A DNA stretch of 64,000 nt from Bacteroidales bacterium UBA1733 (GTDB lineage Bacteria; Bacteroidota; Bacteroidia; Bacteroidales; UBA3663): contig DCIF01000096.1 in assembly GCA_002315795.1 (NCBI GenBank), forward strand, positions 1 to 64,000. The letters run 5' to 3'. The notes under the pieces were generated by a model. The model was not told the origin of the DNA. It saw only the letters and a list, made by a program, of their open reading frames with translations, and did not search any database. The translations under genes and the position numbers were made by a program. The first letter of the stretch is position 1; the number at the start of each line of letters is the position of its first letter. Of the stretch, positions 51,060-59,819 are shown piece after piece.

Positions 51060-53887
51060 GAAACTGGTCAGTTAACATATTATTCATATTATTCATCACA
51101 CTGTTTCCTCTCCATCTGAGAGCACAAACTGTGGGAGAAAGCACTATTGGTGTACCTTTCTTCCGCAATTTCTCAGCTACAGAATATAAGGCACATAACC
51201 GAAACTTTGATGTCGTTTGCGACAAAGGAGGCCGAGTGTTCATAGCCAACTTCGAAGGCCTTCTTGTATATGATGGTGAGGAGTGGGAGGTGATGCACAC
51301 TCCTGGCATATCACGTGTTACCAGCCTTTATATCGACAAGAACGACCATGTGTGGTTCGGCGGTAACAATGTGCTTGGTTATGTTAATGTAGCTGATAGT
51401 ATCAGACCTGTGTTTGTCACTGACGAAAACAACAAGAAACTCCGTTTTGGAGAGGTGCATAATATCTTTGAGGAGAACGGTAAGCTTGTCTTCACTACAT
51501 CATCAGGTAGTGCATACTCCTACGCCAACGGTCAGGTTAAGTTCATACGCGATTTTTATGAGGATACTGACCGGCAGGAATTCTGGAATGGTGTAGAGAT
51601 CAATGACCAACTTACCATAAAGGACATGGGCCTCAAGGTCTACGCCACCGCCAACAAGGGTGTGATCGCTACTGACCTGCAGGGCAATAAGGTTTACAAC
51701 ATCACATACGATAATGGACTCTGTAGTGATGCCATAACATCTTTGGCCTACGATGGCAGAGGCAGCGTATGGGGTACCACCGACAATGGTGTGTTCTTGA
51801 TCAATACATCGACCGTGTACACATACTTCTCTGAGGAGGAAGGACTGAAAGGGCAGGTTACAAGTTTGCTTATTTGGAATGGAAAACTTCTTGCCGGCAC
51901 CCTTCAAGGACTCTTCGTATATGACAATGGTGTGTTCCGAAACATGCAAGACGGGGATCAGGCATGTTGGCACATCAACAGTTTGTCCGACAGCTATGCA
52001 CTTGCATCTACAGCCGAAGGAGTATTCTCCATCGACAAGGCCTTCAAATCGCATGCTCTCTCTACCAAGCATACCCTGTCCACATTCATCGAGGACGAGA
52101 ACACCTTCCTCATGGGTGCTATCGATGGCATATATCGCCACAGTACAGGCTCAGGCGACGTACTCCTCGACAAGATTCAGAATGTGGTGAAGTTCGTGTC
52201 TGACAACAATGGAGGCGTGTGGGCTCTTACATTATATAATGAGACATACTACATGCCACGTGGAGGTTCACACTTCCAGAAGAAACAGAACAATGATATC
52301 AATCTTATGCTCAGCTATACCGATGCCAAAGGCGTAAAGTGGAGCGTTAAGAACAATGGTATGGGACTGACCTGTGAGGGCAAGACGAAAGAGATGGAAG
52401 CCTGGCTCCACCCATTCGATGACTGTATCATACAATCAATGGTGGTGGACAATAATGTAGCCTGGCTTGGAGGTGCCTTCGGTATTTACTGTTTTGATTT
52501 CACGCATTGTAAACACACATTGCCAACACAGCCTAAGATCGACATACGTTACTTCGTCAAGGAAGACCGCTATGTCAACTTCTGCGTAGCTAATGAAGCC
52601 ATCCAGTTGCTTGGCAAGACCCTCTACAGCTACCGCCTCAATGACAATGAGGAATGGAGCAAATGGCGTGAGGATCAGGATGTAGACTTTGACAACATGT
52701 CGTATGGTAGCTATAAGCTCACCGTGCGCCTGATGGATGCCTTTGGTCAGATATCAGAATCGGAACCTAAGAGTTTTGAAATACCATATCCTATCTACAT
52801 GCGTTGGTATTTTGTGCTCCTCTACATCATATTGATAGCATTCATCATCTATGCAATATTCCGATACCGAATGCACAGATTGGAGAAGGAACGCCAACAA
52901 CTCGAGCAGGTTGTCAAAGAGCGTACCCTTGAGGTTGTAAAGCAGAAGGATGAGATCGAACAGAAGTCACTTAGACTTGAAGCCCAGAAGGACGAGATCG
53001 AAGCCCAAAAGAACGAGATCGAATCGCAGAAGGACGAGATCGAACAGAAGTCACACGCGCTTGAGGATACTCTCGAGGAACTTCGCAGCGCTCAGCAGCA
53101 GCTTATCCGTAAGGAGCGTGAAGCTACTGTCGGTAAACTCACGAAAGGTCTTATCGACCGCATCCTTAACCCGATGAACTATATCAACAACTTCTCGCAT
53201 CTCACCATCGGTCTCACAAAGGACCTCAAGGAGAACATTGAGGACGAGGAGGATAAGATGGAGCCTGACAACTTTGACGACTGCATGGATGTGCTGGATA
53301 TGATGAAGACCAACCTCGAGAAGATCGAGCAACACGGCATTTCCACCACCCGTACTCTTAAGGCAATGGAGGAGATGCTGAAGGAGCGATCCGACAAGGT
53401 TGAATCACTCGACATCTCTCTCATCTGCCAGCAGAACATTGAGATGCTCAACAACTATTTCAAGGATGATATCGCGAAGTATGGTATATCGATAGAGTGG
53501 AATCGACCAGCGATGCCTATCGTGGCTGACGTCAATGCCGACCTGCTCAGTCGTACATTCATGTCGATGCTTGCCAACAGCATATATGCGGTCAAGAAGA
53601 AGGCTGAGAAACTTGGCACTGGTACTTACAAGCCTGTGGTCAGTCTTTCTATCTGTCCTAAGTCGGGCGAAGAGGCACCTAATATCGTTTTCTATGACAA
53701 TGGTATCGGTATCGAACAAAGCATCATCGACAAAATCTTTGACCCATTCTTCACCACCAAACCTACTGCTGAAGCACCTGGCGTAGGACTCTACCTCGGT
53801 CAGCAGATCATACAGGACTTTGGTGGCACGATATCAGTCAAATCAGTTAAGGACGAATATACAGAATTTACAATCTCGTTACCATAA
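51056..53887 (+). CDS. Two-component-propeller sensor kinase lacking the phosphoacceptor His
   Basis: A 943-aa sensor. After signal peptide MRNWSVNILFILFITLFPLHLRAQ, residues about 30-490 form a propeller of Reg_prop-type repeats, with a Y_Y_Y domain at about 495-580. One membrane helix (YFVLLYIILIAFIIYAIF) leads to a coiled coil built of KDEIE(Q/A)-type repeats, about residues 615-670. The dimerisation helix reads GKLTKGLIDRILNPMNYI, where active kinases read GxxAHExxNPLN. Thus the His is replaced by D701 and the following Glu by Arg. The ATPase domain keeps the N-box and GVGLYLGQQI. It resembles the kinase encoded by the next gene. It overlaps the previous gene by 4 bases. Confidence 0.88.
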   Translation: MRNWSVNILFILFITLFPLHLRAQTVGESTIGVPFFRNFSATEYKAHNRNFDVVCDKGGRVFIANFEGLLVYDGEEWEVMHTPGISRVTSLYIDKNDHVWFGGNNVLGYVNVADSIRPVFVTDENNKKLRFGEVHNIFEENGKLVFTTSSGSAYSYANGQVKFIRDFYEDTDRQEFWNGVEINDQLTIKDMGLKVYATANKGVIATDLQGNKVYNITYDNGLCSDAITSLAYDGRGSVWGTTDNGVFLINTSTVYTYFSEEEGLKGQVTSLLIWNGKLLAGTLQGLFVYDNGVFRNMQDGDQACWHINSLSDSYALASTAEGVFSIDKAFKSHALSTKHTLSTFIEDENTFLMGAIDGIYRHSTGSGDVLLDKIQNVVKFVSDNNGGVWALTLYNETYYMPRGGSHFQKKQNNDINLMLSYTDAKGVKWSVKNNGMGLTCEGKTKEMEAWLHPFDDCIIQSMVVDNNVAWLGGAFGIYCFDFTHCKHTLPTQPKIDIRYFVKEDRYVNFCVANEAIQLLGKTLYSYRLNDNEEWSKWREDQDVDFDNMSYGSYKLTVRLMDAFGQISESEPKSFEIPYPIYMRWYFVLLYIILIAFIIYAIFRYRMHRLEKERQQLEQVVKERTLEVVKQKDEIEQKSLRLEAQKDEIEAQKNEIESQKDEIEQKSHALEDTLEELRSAQQQLIRKEREATVGKLTKGLIDRILNPMNYINNFSHLTIGLTKDLKENIEDEEDKMEPDNFDDCMDVLDMMKTNLEKIEQHGISTTRTLKAMEEMLKERSDKVESLDISLICQQNIEMLNNYFKDDIAKYGISIEWNRPAMPIVADVNADLLSRTFMSMLANSIYAVKKKAEKLGTGTYKPVVSLSICPKSGEEAPNIVFYDNGIGIEQSIIDKIFDPFFTTKPTAEAPGVGLYLGQQIIQDFGGTISVKSVKDEYTEFTISLP

Positions 53888-53901
53888 CGGTATAGTATAA
53901 T

Positions 53902-54747
53902 ATGGAACAGGAACTTGAACAGCTCAGACAGCAGGTTGCTACCCTTCAGGAGCAACTGCATACCCAGGAGAAGATGGCTTCACTTGGATTGCTCTCTGCG
54001 GGCATTGCTCATGAGATACAGAATCCTCTCAACTTTGTCATCAACTTCAGCAAGATGTCAACCAAGCTTCTTGATGATCTTGAGGACATAGTCGGCGATT
54101 GCAGCGATAAGCTTGATGACGCCGATGCAGAAGAACTTGAGGACATCTCTGCCGACTTGAAAGAGAATCTGCAGAAGATCCAGGAACATGGTGAACGTGC
54201 CATCAGCATCATACGTGGCATTCTTCTGCAGAGCCGTGGTAAGGATGGTGAATTCCTCCCTACCGACGTGCCTAACCTCGTGCACGAATATGTGTGGCTC
54301 TCATACCATGCCATGCGTGCCAACGATAAGAGTTTCAATATCTCCATTCATGAAGAGTACCCTGAGTCTTTGCCAAAGATGATGGTCATCCCACAGGACC
54401 TCAGCCGTGCTGTACTCAATGTCATGAACAATGCCTGCTATACAGTCAAGGAACGTGCACAAGGCGAAGGGGCAGACTACAAACCAACTATATCCATCAA
54501 GGTGACCTACGACGAGCGCCTTCGCATCGACATCTCCGACAATGGCATGGGCATGTCGCCAGAGGTTAAGGATAAGCTGTTCAAGACTTTCTTCACCACC
54601 AAGCCTATCGGTCAGGGCACCGGACTCGGCATGTCCATCACACATCAGATCATCACTTCCAGCCATCAAGGTGAACTGCTTGTAGAATCAGAGCAAGGAG
54701 TAGGGACAACCTTCTCATTCATCATTCCTGTCAAAATAGCCAAGTAA
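53902..54747 (+). CDS. Soluble sensor histidine kinase
   Basis: A 281-aa kinase without membrane helix or input domain. A short N-terminal coiled coil (EQLRQQVATLQEQLHTQ) leads to the dimerisation helix with intact H37 in GIAHEIQNPLNFV. The ATPase follows with the N-box VMNNACYTV, DISDNGMGM and GQGTGLGMSIT. It is co-transcribed with the propeller kinase, which lacks its own His but is otherwise similar in this region. The two may act as a heterodimer, with this protein supplying the phosphate acceptor and probably donating to D58 of the receiver-phosphatase. Confidence 0.9.
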   Translation: MEQELEQLRQQVATLQEQLHTQEKMASLGLLSAGIAHEIQNPLNFVINFSKMSTKLLDDLEDIVGDCSDKLDDADAEELEDISADLKENLQKIQEHGERAISIIRGILLQSRGKDGEFLPTDVPNLVHEYVWLSYHAMRANDKSFNISIHEEYPESLPKMMVIPQDLSRAVLNVMNNACYTVKERAQGEGADYKPTISIKVTYDERLRIDISDNGMGMSPEVKDKLFKTFFTTKPIGQGTGLGMSITHQIITSSHQGELLVESEQGVGTTFSFIIPVKIAK

Positions 54748-57150
54748 ATGATTAGATTTCATAACATACTCATATTTTTCACTTTCTTCATTCTCTCATT
54801 CATGATGACTGCCAATGCTCAGTCATCCGATGATGCGTACCATAAGGCGGAGAATGCTTATGAGTATGGACATTTTGAAGTCGTTGACTCTTTGCTCAAG
54901 GATCATGTCGGCCGATTGAATCCCGACGACAAGATCGGCGCCTATCGTCTGCTTGCACTAAGTGCTCTCAATCAGGACCAACCCCAGCAGGCAGAAGCCT
55001 ATGTGGCACAGCTTCTTGCCATTGACCCCTTTTATACTGCATACAATGATTCGCCTCGCTTTGCAGACATACTCGAACGCCTGAAGAAGGGCAAGACGAC
55101 CATCACTACAGCCTCCCAGCAAGAGGAGACTCTCGAAGAGGTACCTGTGCCTGTCACACTCATTACCGAGGCCATGATACGCGCTTCTGGTGCCCGCACC
55201 CTGTCCGAACTGCTCCTTCAGTTTGTGCCAGGCATGACCCGCGTAGCAGGTACTGGCGACAATGTGGCCATGCGAGGTGTGTACGGCATGACTCAGGAGA
55301 CCATCCTTGTGCTTGAGGACGGTCATCGCCTCAATAGCCAGAGCACCAATGCTATGCCTATGGACTACCGCATCAATCTCGATAAGATAAAGCAGGTCGA
55401 GGTGCTTCGTGGCCCAGCATCATCGCTCTACGGCAATGTGGCCCTTACCGCCGTAGTCAATATCATCACAAAGTCGGGCAGCGATCTCGATGGCTGTCTT
55501 GTCACAGCATCTGCTGGCAAGAACAAGTCGTTTGGTGCCAGTTTCATCAATGGCCATGGCAATCTGCGTACCGACTATCTCGCCTGGGTGTCAGTCTATA
55601 ACTCACAGGGAGAGAAGGTTGATGATGGAAAGTACACACGGTACATCGACGGATTCAATGGCATGCCTACATTCGACTTGGGCATGAAGATTCGCTGGCA
55701 GGATTTTGCTCTCTATGCCGTAGCTAAGCATGCCAAGCCTGTACCATACTATAATATTATTGATGCAGGAGGATATAACTATGACAAATACGGCAAGCAA
55801 TATGGCGAGAAACCGGGTAACTCAAGCACCAACCTTCGCTTTGACCTGAGCTATAACCATAAGTGGAATGACTTCTCGCTCTCTGTTTCTGCATTTGCAT
55901 GTATGGAGCGCGAACAGCTATACAACGTAGTTGGTGATGCAGTTGACCCAGAGTTGGCAAAATTGCTCTTGTTGAGTTCCGGCATCAAGATTACCGACTC
56001 TACAAAGGTCAACACTGCAGGTCTGTGGGAAAACATCGACCTAAAGGACTACACATTCGGAGGATCTGTAAGCGGAGCATACAAATACAGCCTTCCAATG
56101 TTTGGCATGGGTGGTTCAGTGCTCTTCGGTTTGCAGTACGAATACTTCATGCGCTCATACGGCAATTTCCTTCTAGGATCCAACTTCGATAAGACCCACA
56201 CCATAGCCAACAACATGTTCCATGAGGGTGATGAGCAGACCGCATCCGGATTCGTCCAGATCAAACACAACTTCACCAAACGGCTGATCTTGAACGGAGG
56301 CATACGTTCTGACCACCGTGTACGCTATGATGGAAGCAGGAAGAACACCATTGCCCCACGTTTATCAATCATCTGGCTTGCCAACGATGTGTTCAACATA
56401 AAGGGAGGCTTTGCACACTCATTTGTCGATGCCCCATACTTCTATCGTTCGTCGCTCATTCCTGTATTCTCAGGTGAGGGGCTGGACCCAGAGGCGCTGG
56501 ATGCTGCCAACCTTTCGGCAAGCTTCGACTGGAAACCGCTCCACCTCAAGTGTGAAGTGACGGCACACTTCACCAGCGTCAAGGATCTTGTGTTCTATGA
56601 CCTCAACTCGTCGACCCAGTCCACCTTCTGCAACTCTGGTAAGGTAGATATGCTCGGTATAGAGAATCATATCCAGTATTCAACCACAAAGACACTTATC
56701 AACTGCAATCTGACATACCAGTATCCGATTAAGATACAGGACTATATTGGCAGCAAGTCACATACAGCCACCAACGTACCTCGCTTTACGAGCAACATCA
56801 CAGCCGCACAGGAGTTGTTCAACTCGCGTCGTTTCGGCCGATTCTGGCTCCGTGGCAATGTGCATGTACAGTCAGCCATCGACCTGTACATTCTTCGCCT
56901 TGAGGAAGTAGTAATGAATGCTCTTTTTGAGGCTGTCGGCATGGAATATTCATTGTCAGAACCTGAGCGTCAGAGCACAAAAGCCATTGCGGGCTTAGGA
57001 GCCGAATGGAGCACGCCTGTCAGGGGATTGACTGCTTCGTTCGACACATACAATCTCTTCAATACGAAATATAAGATTGGTGGTCTCTGCCGTGAGGGTA
57101 TACCACAGCAGGGATTCAGTTTTGTCGGAAAACTGCGATTCCAGTTCTGA
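54748..57150 (+). CDS. TonB-dependent receptor
   Basis: An outer-membrane transporter of 800 aa. The signal MIRFHNILIFFTFFILSFMMTANAQ is followed by a periplasmic helical, TPR-like segment (about 25-110, AYHKAENAYEYGHFEVVDSLL). The plug comes next (about 130-235; AMIRASGARTLSELLLQFVPG, AMRGVYGMTQETILVLEDGHRL, QVEVLRGPASSLYGNVALTAVVNIITKSG). The 22-strand barrel ends in a terminal Phe (FVGKLRFQF). There is no SusD partner, and the extra N-terminal domain is not the usual carboxypeptidase-like domain. It abuts the kinase gene with no gap, so signalling and uptake are linked. Confidence 0.92.
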   Translation: MIRFHNILIFFTFFILSFMMTANAQSSDDAYHKAENAYEYGHFEVVDSLLKDHVGRLNPDDKIGAYRLLALSALNQDQPQQAEAYVAQLLAIDPFYTAYNDSPRFADILERLKKGKTTITTASQQEETLEEVPVPVTLITEAMIRASGARTLSELLLQFVPGMTRVAGTGDNVAMRGVYGMTQETILVLEDGHRLNSQSTNAMPMDYRINLDKIKQVEVLRGPASSLYGNVALTAVVNIITKSGSDLDGCLVTASAGKNKSFGASFINGHGNLRTDYLAWVSVYNSQGEKVDDGKYTRYIDGFNGMPTFDLGMKIRWQDFALYAVAKHAKPVPYYNIIDAGGYNYDKYGKQYGEKPGNSSTNLRFDLSYNHKWNDFSLSVSAFACMEREQLYNVVGDAVDPELAKLLLLSSGIKITDSTKVNTAGLWENIDLKDYTFGGSVSGAYKYSLPMFGMGGSVLFGLQYEYFMRSYGNFLLGSNFDKTHTIANNMFHEGDEQTASGFVQIKHNFTKRLILNGGIRSDHRVRYDGSRKNTIAPRLSIIWLANDVFNIKGGFAHSFVDAPYFYRSSLIPVFSGEGLDPEALDAANLSASFDWKPLHLKCEVTAHFTSVKDLVFYDLNSSTQSTFCNSGKVDMLGIENHIQYSTTKTLINCNLTYQYPIKIQDYIGSKSHTATNVPRFTSNITAAQELFNSRRFGRFWLRGNVHVQSAIDLYILRLEEVVMNALFEAVGMEYSLSEPERQSTKAIAGLGAEWSTPVRGLTASFDTYNLFNTKYKIGGLCREGIPQQGFSFVGKLRFQF

Positions 57151-57200
57151 CTAACTCAACAAACAACATACCAGAATACAGATTATAATACATACTACCA

Positions 57201-57611
57201 GTGAAGACTCTTACCATAACAAACAACATCGAACAACTACCAAAGCTTGCTATGTTTATCGATGCTATAGCCGAAGAGGACGAACTCGACATGAGTCTCG
57301 TCTTCAACCTCAATCTTGCCCTTGAGGAAGCCATGACCAATGTGGTGATGTATGCCTACCCCAATCAGGAAGGCATGCCTGTGGTGTTGGACTATGAACG
57401 ACAGGCCGATACCCTCATCTTCACCCTTCGCGACCAAGGCATCGCATTCGATCCCACTACCGGTGGAGAAGTCGATCTCACGCTCTCCGTTGAGGACCGT
57501 CCTATAGGTGGACTCGGCATCTTCCTCGTCAAGCAGATCATGACGGAAGTCGAATACCAGCGCACAGACGATAGCAACATCCTCATCATGAAGAAGAACA
57601 TTGCTCAGTAG
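57201..57611 (+). CDS. RsbW/SpoIIAB-like anti-sigma ATPase
   Basis: A 136-aa GHKL ATPase starting at GTG. The N-box carries E43 and N47 in ALEEAMTNVVMYAYP, matching the catalytic Glu and Mg-binding Asn of SpoIIAB. DQGIAFDP is the G1 box and GGLGIFLVKQIM the G2 box. In partner-switching systems this protein binds a sigma factor or other target and phosphorylates the STAS partner. No sigma gene is nearby, so the target is unknown. It closes the operon and lies 17 bases before a DUF2264 gene. Confidence 0.9.
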   Translation: MKTLTITNNIEQLPKLAMFIDAIAEEDELDMSLVFNLNLALEEAMTNVVMYAYPNQEGMPVVLDYERQADTLIFTLRDQGIAFDPTTGGEVDLTLSVEDRPIGGLGIFLVKQIMTEVEYQRTDDSNILIMKKNIAQ

Positions 57612-57628
57612 TAAATCCCCATCAAGCC

Positions 57629-59749
57629 ATGAAACCATCCATTCGCATCCTTATCCTCGCAGCTGCCCTCCTCGCAGCCCCAACCCCATTAACCGCCGAA
57701 GGCCTTTCAACCGCGCGTAGCGCATTTCAACCAAGCGAAGCGCTTTCAACCCATCAATCCATCAATGGCGCGCAGAGCCTCACCCCTCGTCAGCAATGGA
57801 TCCAGGCAGGCGAACGCCTCCTTGCAGGTGCCTTCAGCTACATCCACAGTCTTGACGATCCCATGTACTTCCCAAAGCAGCTCGACAAGACCTACCCAGC
57901 CAATGCCGATGCATCCCAAACTGCCAAACTCGAGGGACTCGCACGTACACTCTTCGTGGCTGCGCCCCTCCTCAAGAACAACCCCGACCTCACGCTCCAT
58001 GGCATCAAGGTAGCTGACTACTACCACCACCAGCTCGTCAGCATCTCCAACCCACTCAGCAAGCACTATATCCCACACCTCAAGGGTGGACCGGGACAGA
58101 CACTTCTCGAACTTGCCTCACTCACCATCTCCATGACCGCATGTCCTGAGATACTCTGGGATCGCCTCTCCAAGCAGGAGCAGGACGATCTCGCAGCCAC
58201 ACTCATCACCTATGGCGAAGGACCAACCATCGACTCCAACTGGATGTACTTCAACGTATTCATCCTCAGTTTCCTCAAAGATCATGGCTACAAGGTCGAT
58301 GAGAAGAAGATGGTCGACTGGCTCAACAAACTCGTTGGCCGCTACCGTGGTGAGGGATGGTATAACGATGCTCCCGCCTACGACTACTACAGCATGTGGG
58401 CATACCAGAGCTACGGTCCATTCTGGGTGCATTTCTATGGACGTCACATGAAGCCCGCATCGGGCAGCGGGCTGGCTGACGACATCTATCAGCGCATCTC
58501 CGACCGCATCACCCAGTATCAGCACGAACTCGTCGACAACTACCCATATATGTTTGCTCGCGATGGACGCATGAACATGTGGGGACGCTCCATCTGCTAC
58601 CGCTTTGCAGCCGTCACCCCATTCCCAATCCTCGAGTATGCCAACTTCCCTGATGTCAACTACGGATGGCTACGCCACATCGCTACTGCATCCATGCGCC
58701 AGTTTATGGACAATCCCGACTTCCTTGAGAACGGCATCCCTACCATGGGCTTCTATGGCCCATTTGCACCATGCGTGCAGATCTACTCCTGTCGAGGTAG
58801 CGTGTTCTGGATCGGCAAGGCATTCCTCGGACTCCTCCTTCCAGAGGACTCCAAATACTGGTCTGCCACCGAGAATGAAGGCCCTTGGGCTACCGACCTC
58901 CTGCCAGGCAAATCCTACAATCGCTTCCAGCCTGCCACCGGACTCCTCATCACCAACTACCCAAACAGCGGTGCTTCCGAGATGCGCTCTTGGTGCCATG
59001 AGACCGTAGCTGGCGACTGGCAGAAATTCCGTTCATCCGAAAATTACAACAAACTAGCCTACAACACCGAGTTCCCATGGATGGCAGATGGCCAGAATGG
59101 AGAGATATCCATGAACTGGGGTACCAAAAACAAGAAAGGCGAGTGGGAAGTCCTCCGACTTTACGACTTCAAGACCTTCGACGACGACATCTACCGCCGC
59201 GATGCAGTCCTCGAGACCGACGACCAGTGTCGCTACCAGCTTGCCGACATCACCCTCGCCGACGGCATTCTTCGTGTTGACCGCATCACCGTCAGCCAAC
59301 CAACCGACATCACCCTTGGCCACTATACCCTCCCACAGCTTCAGCCCGACCTTGATCCACAGGCAGGATTCACCACACGCCAGGTCAAGGTAGGCCGACA
59401 GACCATTCAAGTCTATAGCAACGGCCAGTACGAACTCGCCCTCATCCCACTTGCCGGCTGGAATACTGACACCCAGGCCATCTACCCTTCAGGCCTCCAT
59501 CCAGTCAGCCACCACTGCCTCCTCCCACAGCTGCGAGACACCATCCAGGGCACCCGTACCTTCGTCACCCTCCAGCTCTGGAAAAAGATAGACAACTCCC
59601 AACTCCTCACTCCTAACTCCTCACTCCCAACTCCCTCAGGCTTCACGGCCAAAGAACTACAGCCAGTACGATCCGTCAACATCGCCAACGAAGGTCGCAC
59701 CATCACCCTCCGTTTAGCCGACAAGACCACCAAGATCGTCAAGTTCTAA
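57629..59749 (+). CDS. Exported DUF2264 protein
   Basis: A 706-aa exported protein with signal MKPSIRILILAAALLAAP. DUF2264 segments include LEGLARTLFVAAPLLKN, GPGQTLLELASLTISMTACPE, NWMYFNVFILSFLKDHGY and DAPAYDYYSMWAYQSYGPFW. The fold is an alpha-barrel resembling polysaccharide lyases and hydrolases acting on uronic-acid polymers, so a role on polysaccharides is likely. Two oddities appear. The segment after the signal (57706-57775) and a stretch near the C-terminus (59592-59640) are encoded by phrase repeats. It could be the last gene of the upstream operon. Confidence 0.85.
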   Translation: MKPSIRILILAAALLAAPTPLTAEGLSTARSAFQPSEALSTHQSINGAQSLTPRQQWIQAGERLLAGAFSYIHSLDDPMYFPKQLDKTYPANADASQTAKLEGLARTLFVAAPLLKNNPDLTLHGIKVADYYHHQLVSISNPLSKHYIPHLKGGPGQTLLELASLTISMTACPEILWDRLSKQEQDDLAATLITYGEGPTIDSNWMYFNVFILSFLKDHGYKVDEKKMVDWLNKLVGRYRGEGWYNDAPAYDYYSMWAYQSYGPFWVHFYGRHMKPASGSGLADDIYQRISDRITQYQHELVDNYPYMFARDGRMNMWGRSICYRFAAVTPFPILEYANFPDVNYGWLRHIATASMRQFMDNPDFLENGIPTMGFYGPFAPCVQIYSCRGSVFWIGKAFLGLLLPEDSKYWSATENEGPWATDLLPGKSYNRFQPATGLLITNYPNSGASEMRSWCHETVAGDWQKFRSSENYNKLAYNTEFPWMADGQNGEISMNWGTKNKKGEWEVLRLYDFKTFDDDIYRRDAVLETDDQCRYQLADITLADGILRVDRITVSQPTDITLGHYTLPQLQPDLDPQAGFTTRQVKVGRQTIQVYSNGQYELALIPLAGWNTDTQAIYPSGLHPVSHHCLLPQLRDTIQGTRTFVTLQLWKKIDNSQLLTPNSSLPTPSGFTAKELQPVRSVNIANEGRTITLRLADKTTKIVKF
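57700..57775. repeat. TTTCAACC phrase repeat in frame in the DUF2264 gene
   Basis: The words CCTTTCAACC, GCATTTCAACCAAGCGAAG and GCTTTCAACCCATCAATCC run in series just downstream of the signal peptide. They encode LSTARSAFQPSEALSTHQ. A related word set occurs between genes at about 37650-37705. Confidence 0.7.
59592..59640. repeat. CTCCCAACTCCTCACTCC phrase in frame in the DUF2264 gene
   Basis: Reiterated ACTCCTCACTCC words near the C-terminus encode NSQLLTPNSSLPTPSG. The same words follow the stop codon at 59760-59818, ahead of the DUF2851 gene. Confidence 0.75.
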
Positions 59750-59759
59750 CCCAAAAACT

Positions 59760-59819
59760 CCTCACTCTTCACTACCCACTCTTCACTCCCAACTCCTTAC
59801 TCCTAACTCCTCACTCCCC
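59760..59819. repeat. ACTCCTCACTCTTCACT phrase repeat between DUF2264 and DUF2851
   Basis: The 70-base gap is made almost wholly of ACTCCTCACTCC and TCACTCTTCACT words and runs right up to the ATG at 59820. No promoter motif is seen within it. Confidence 0.75.
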
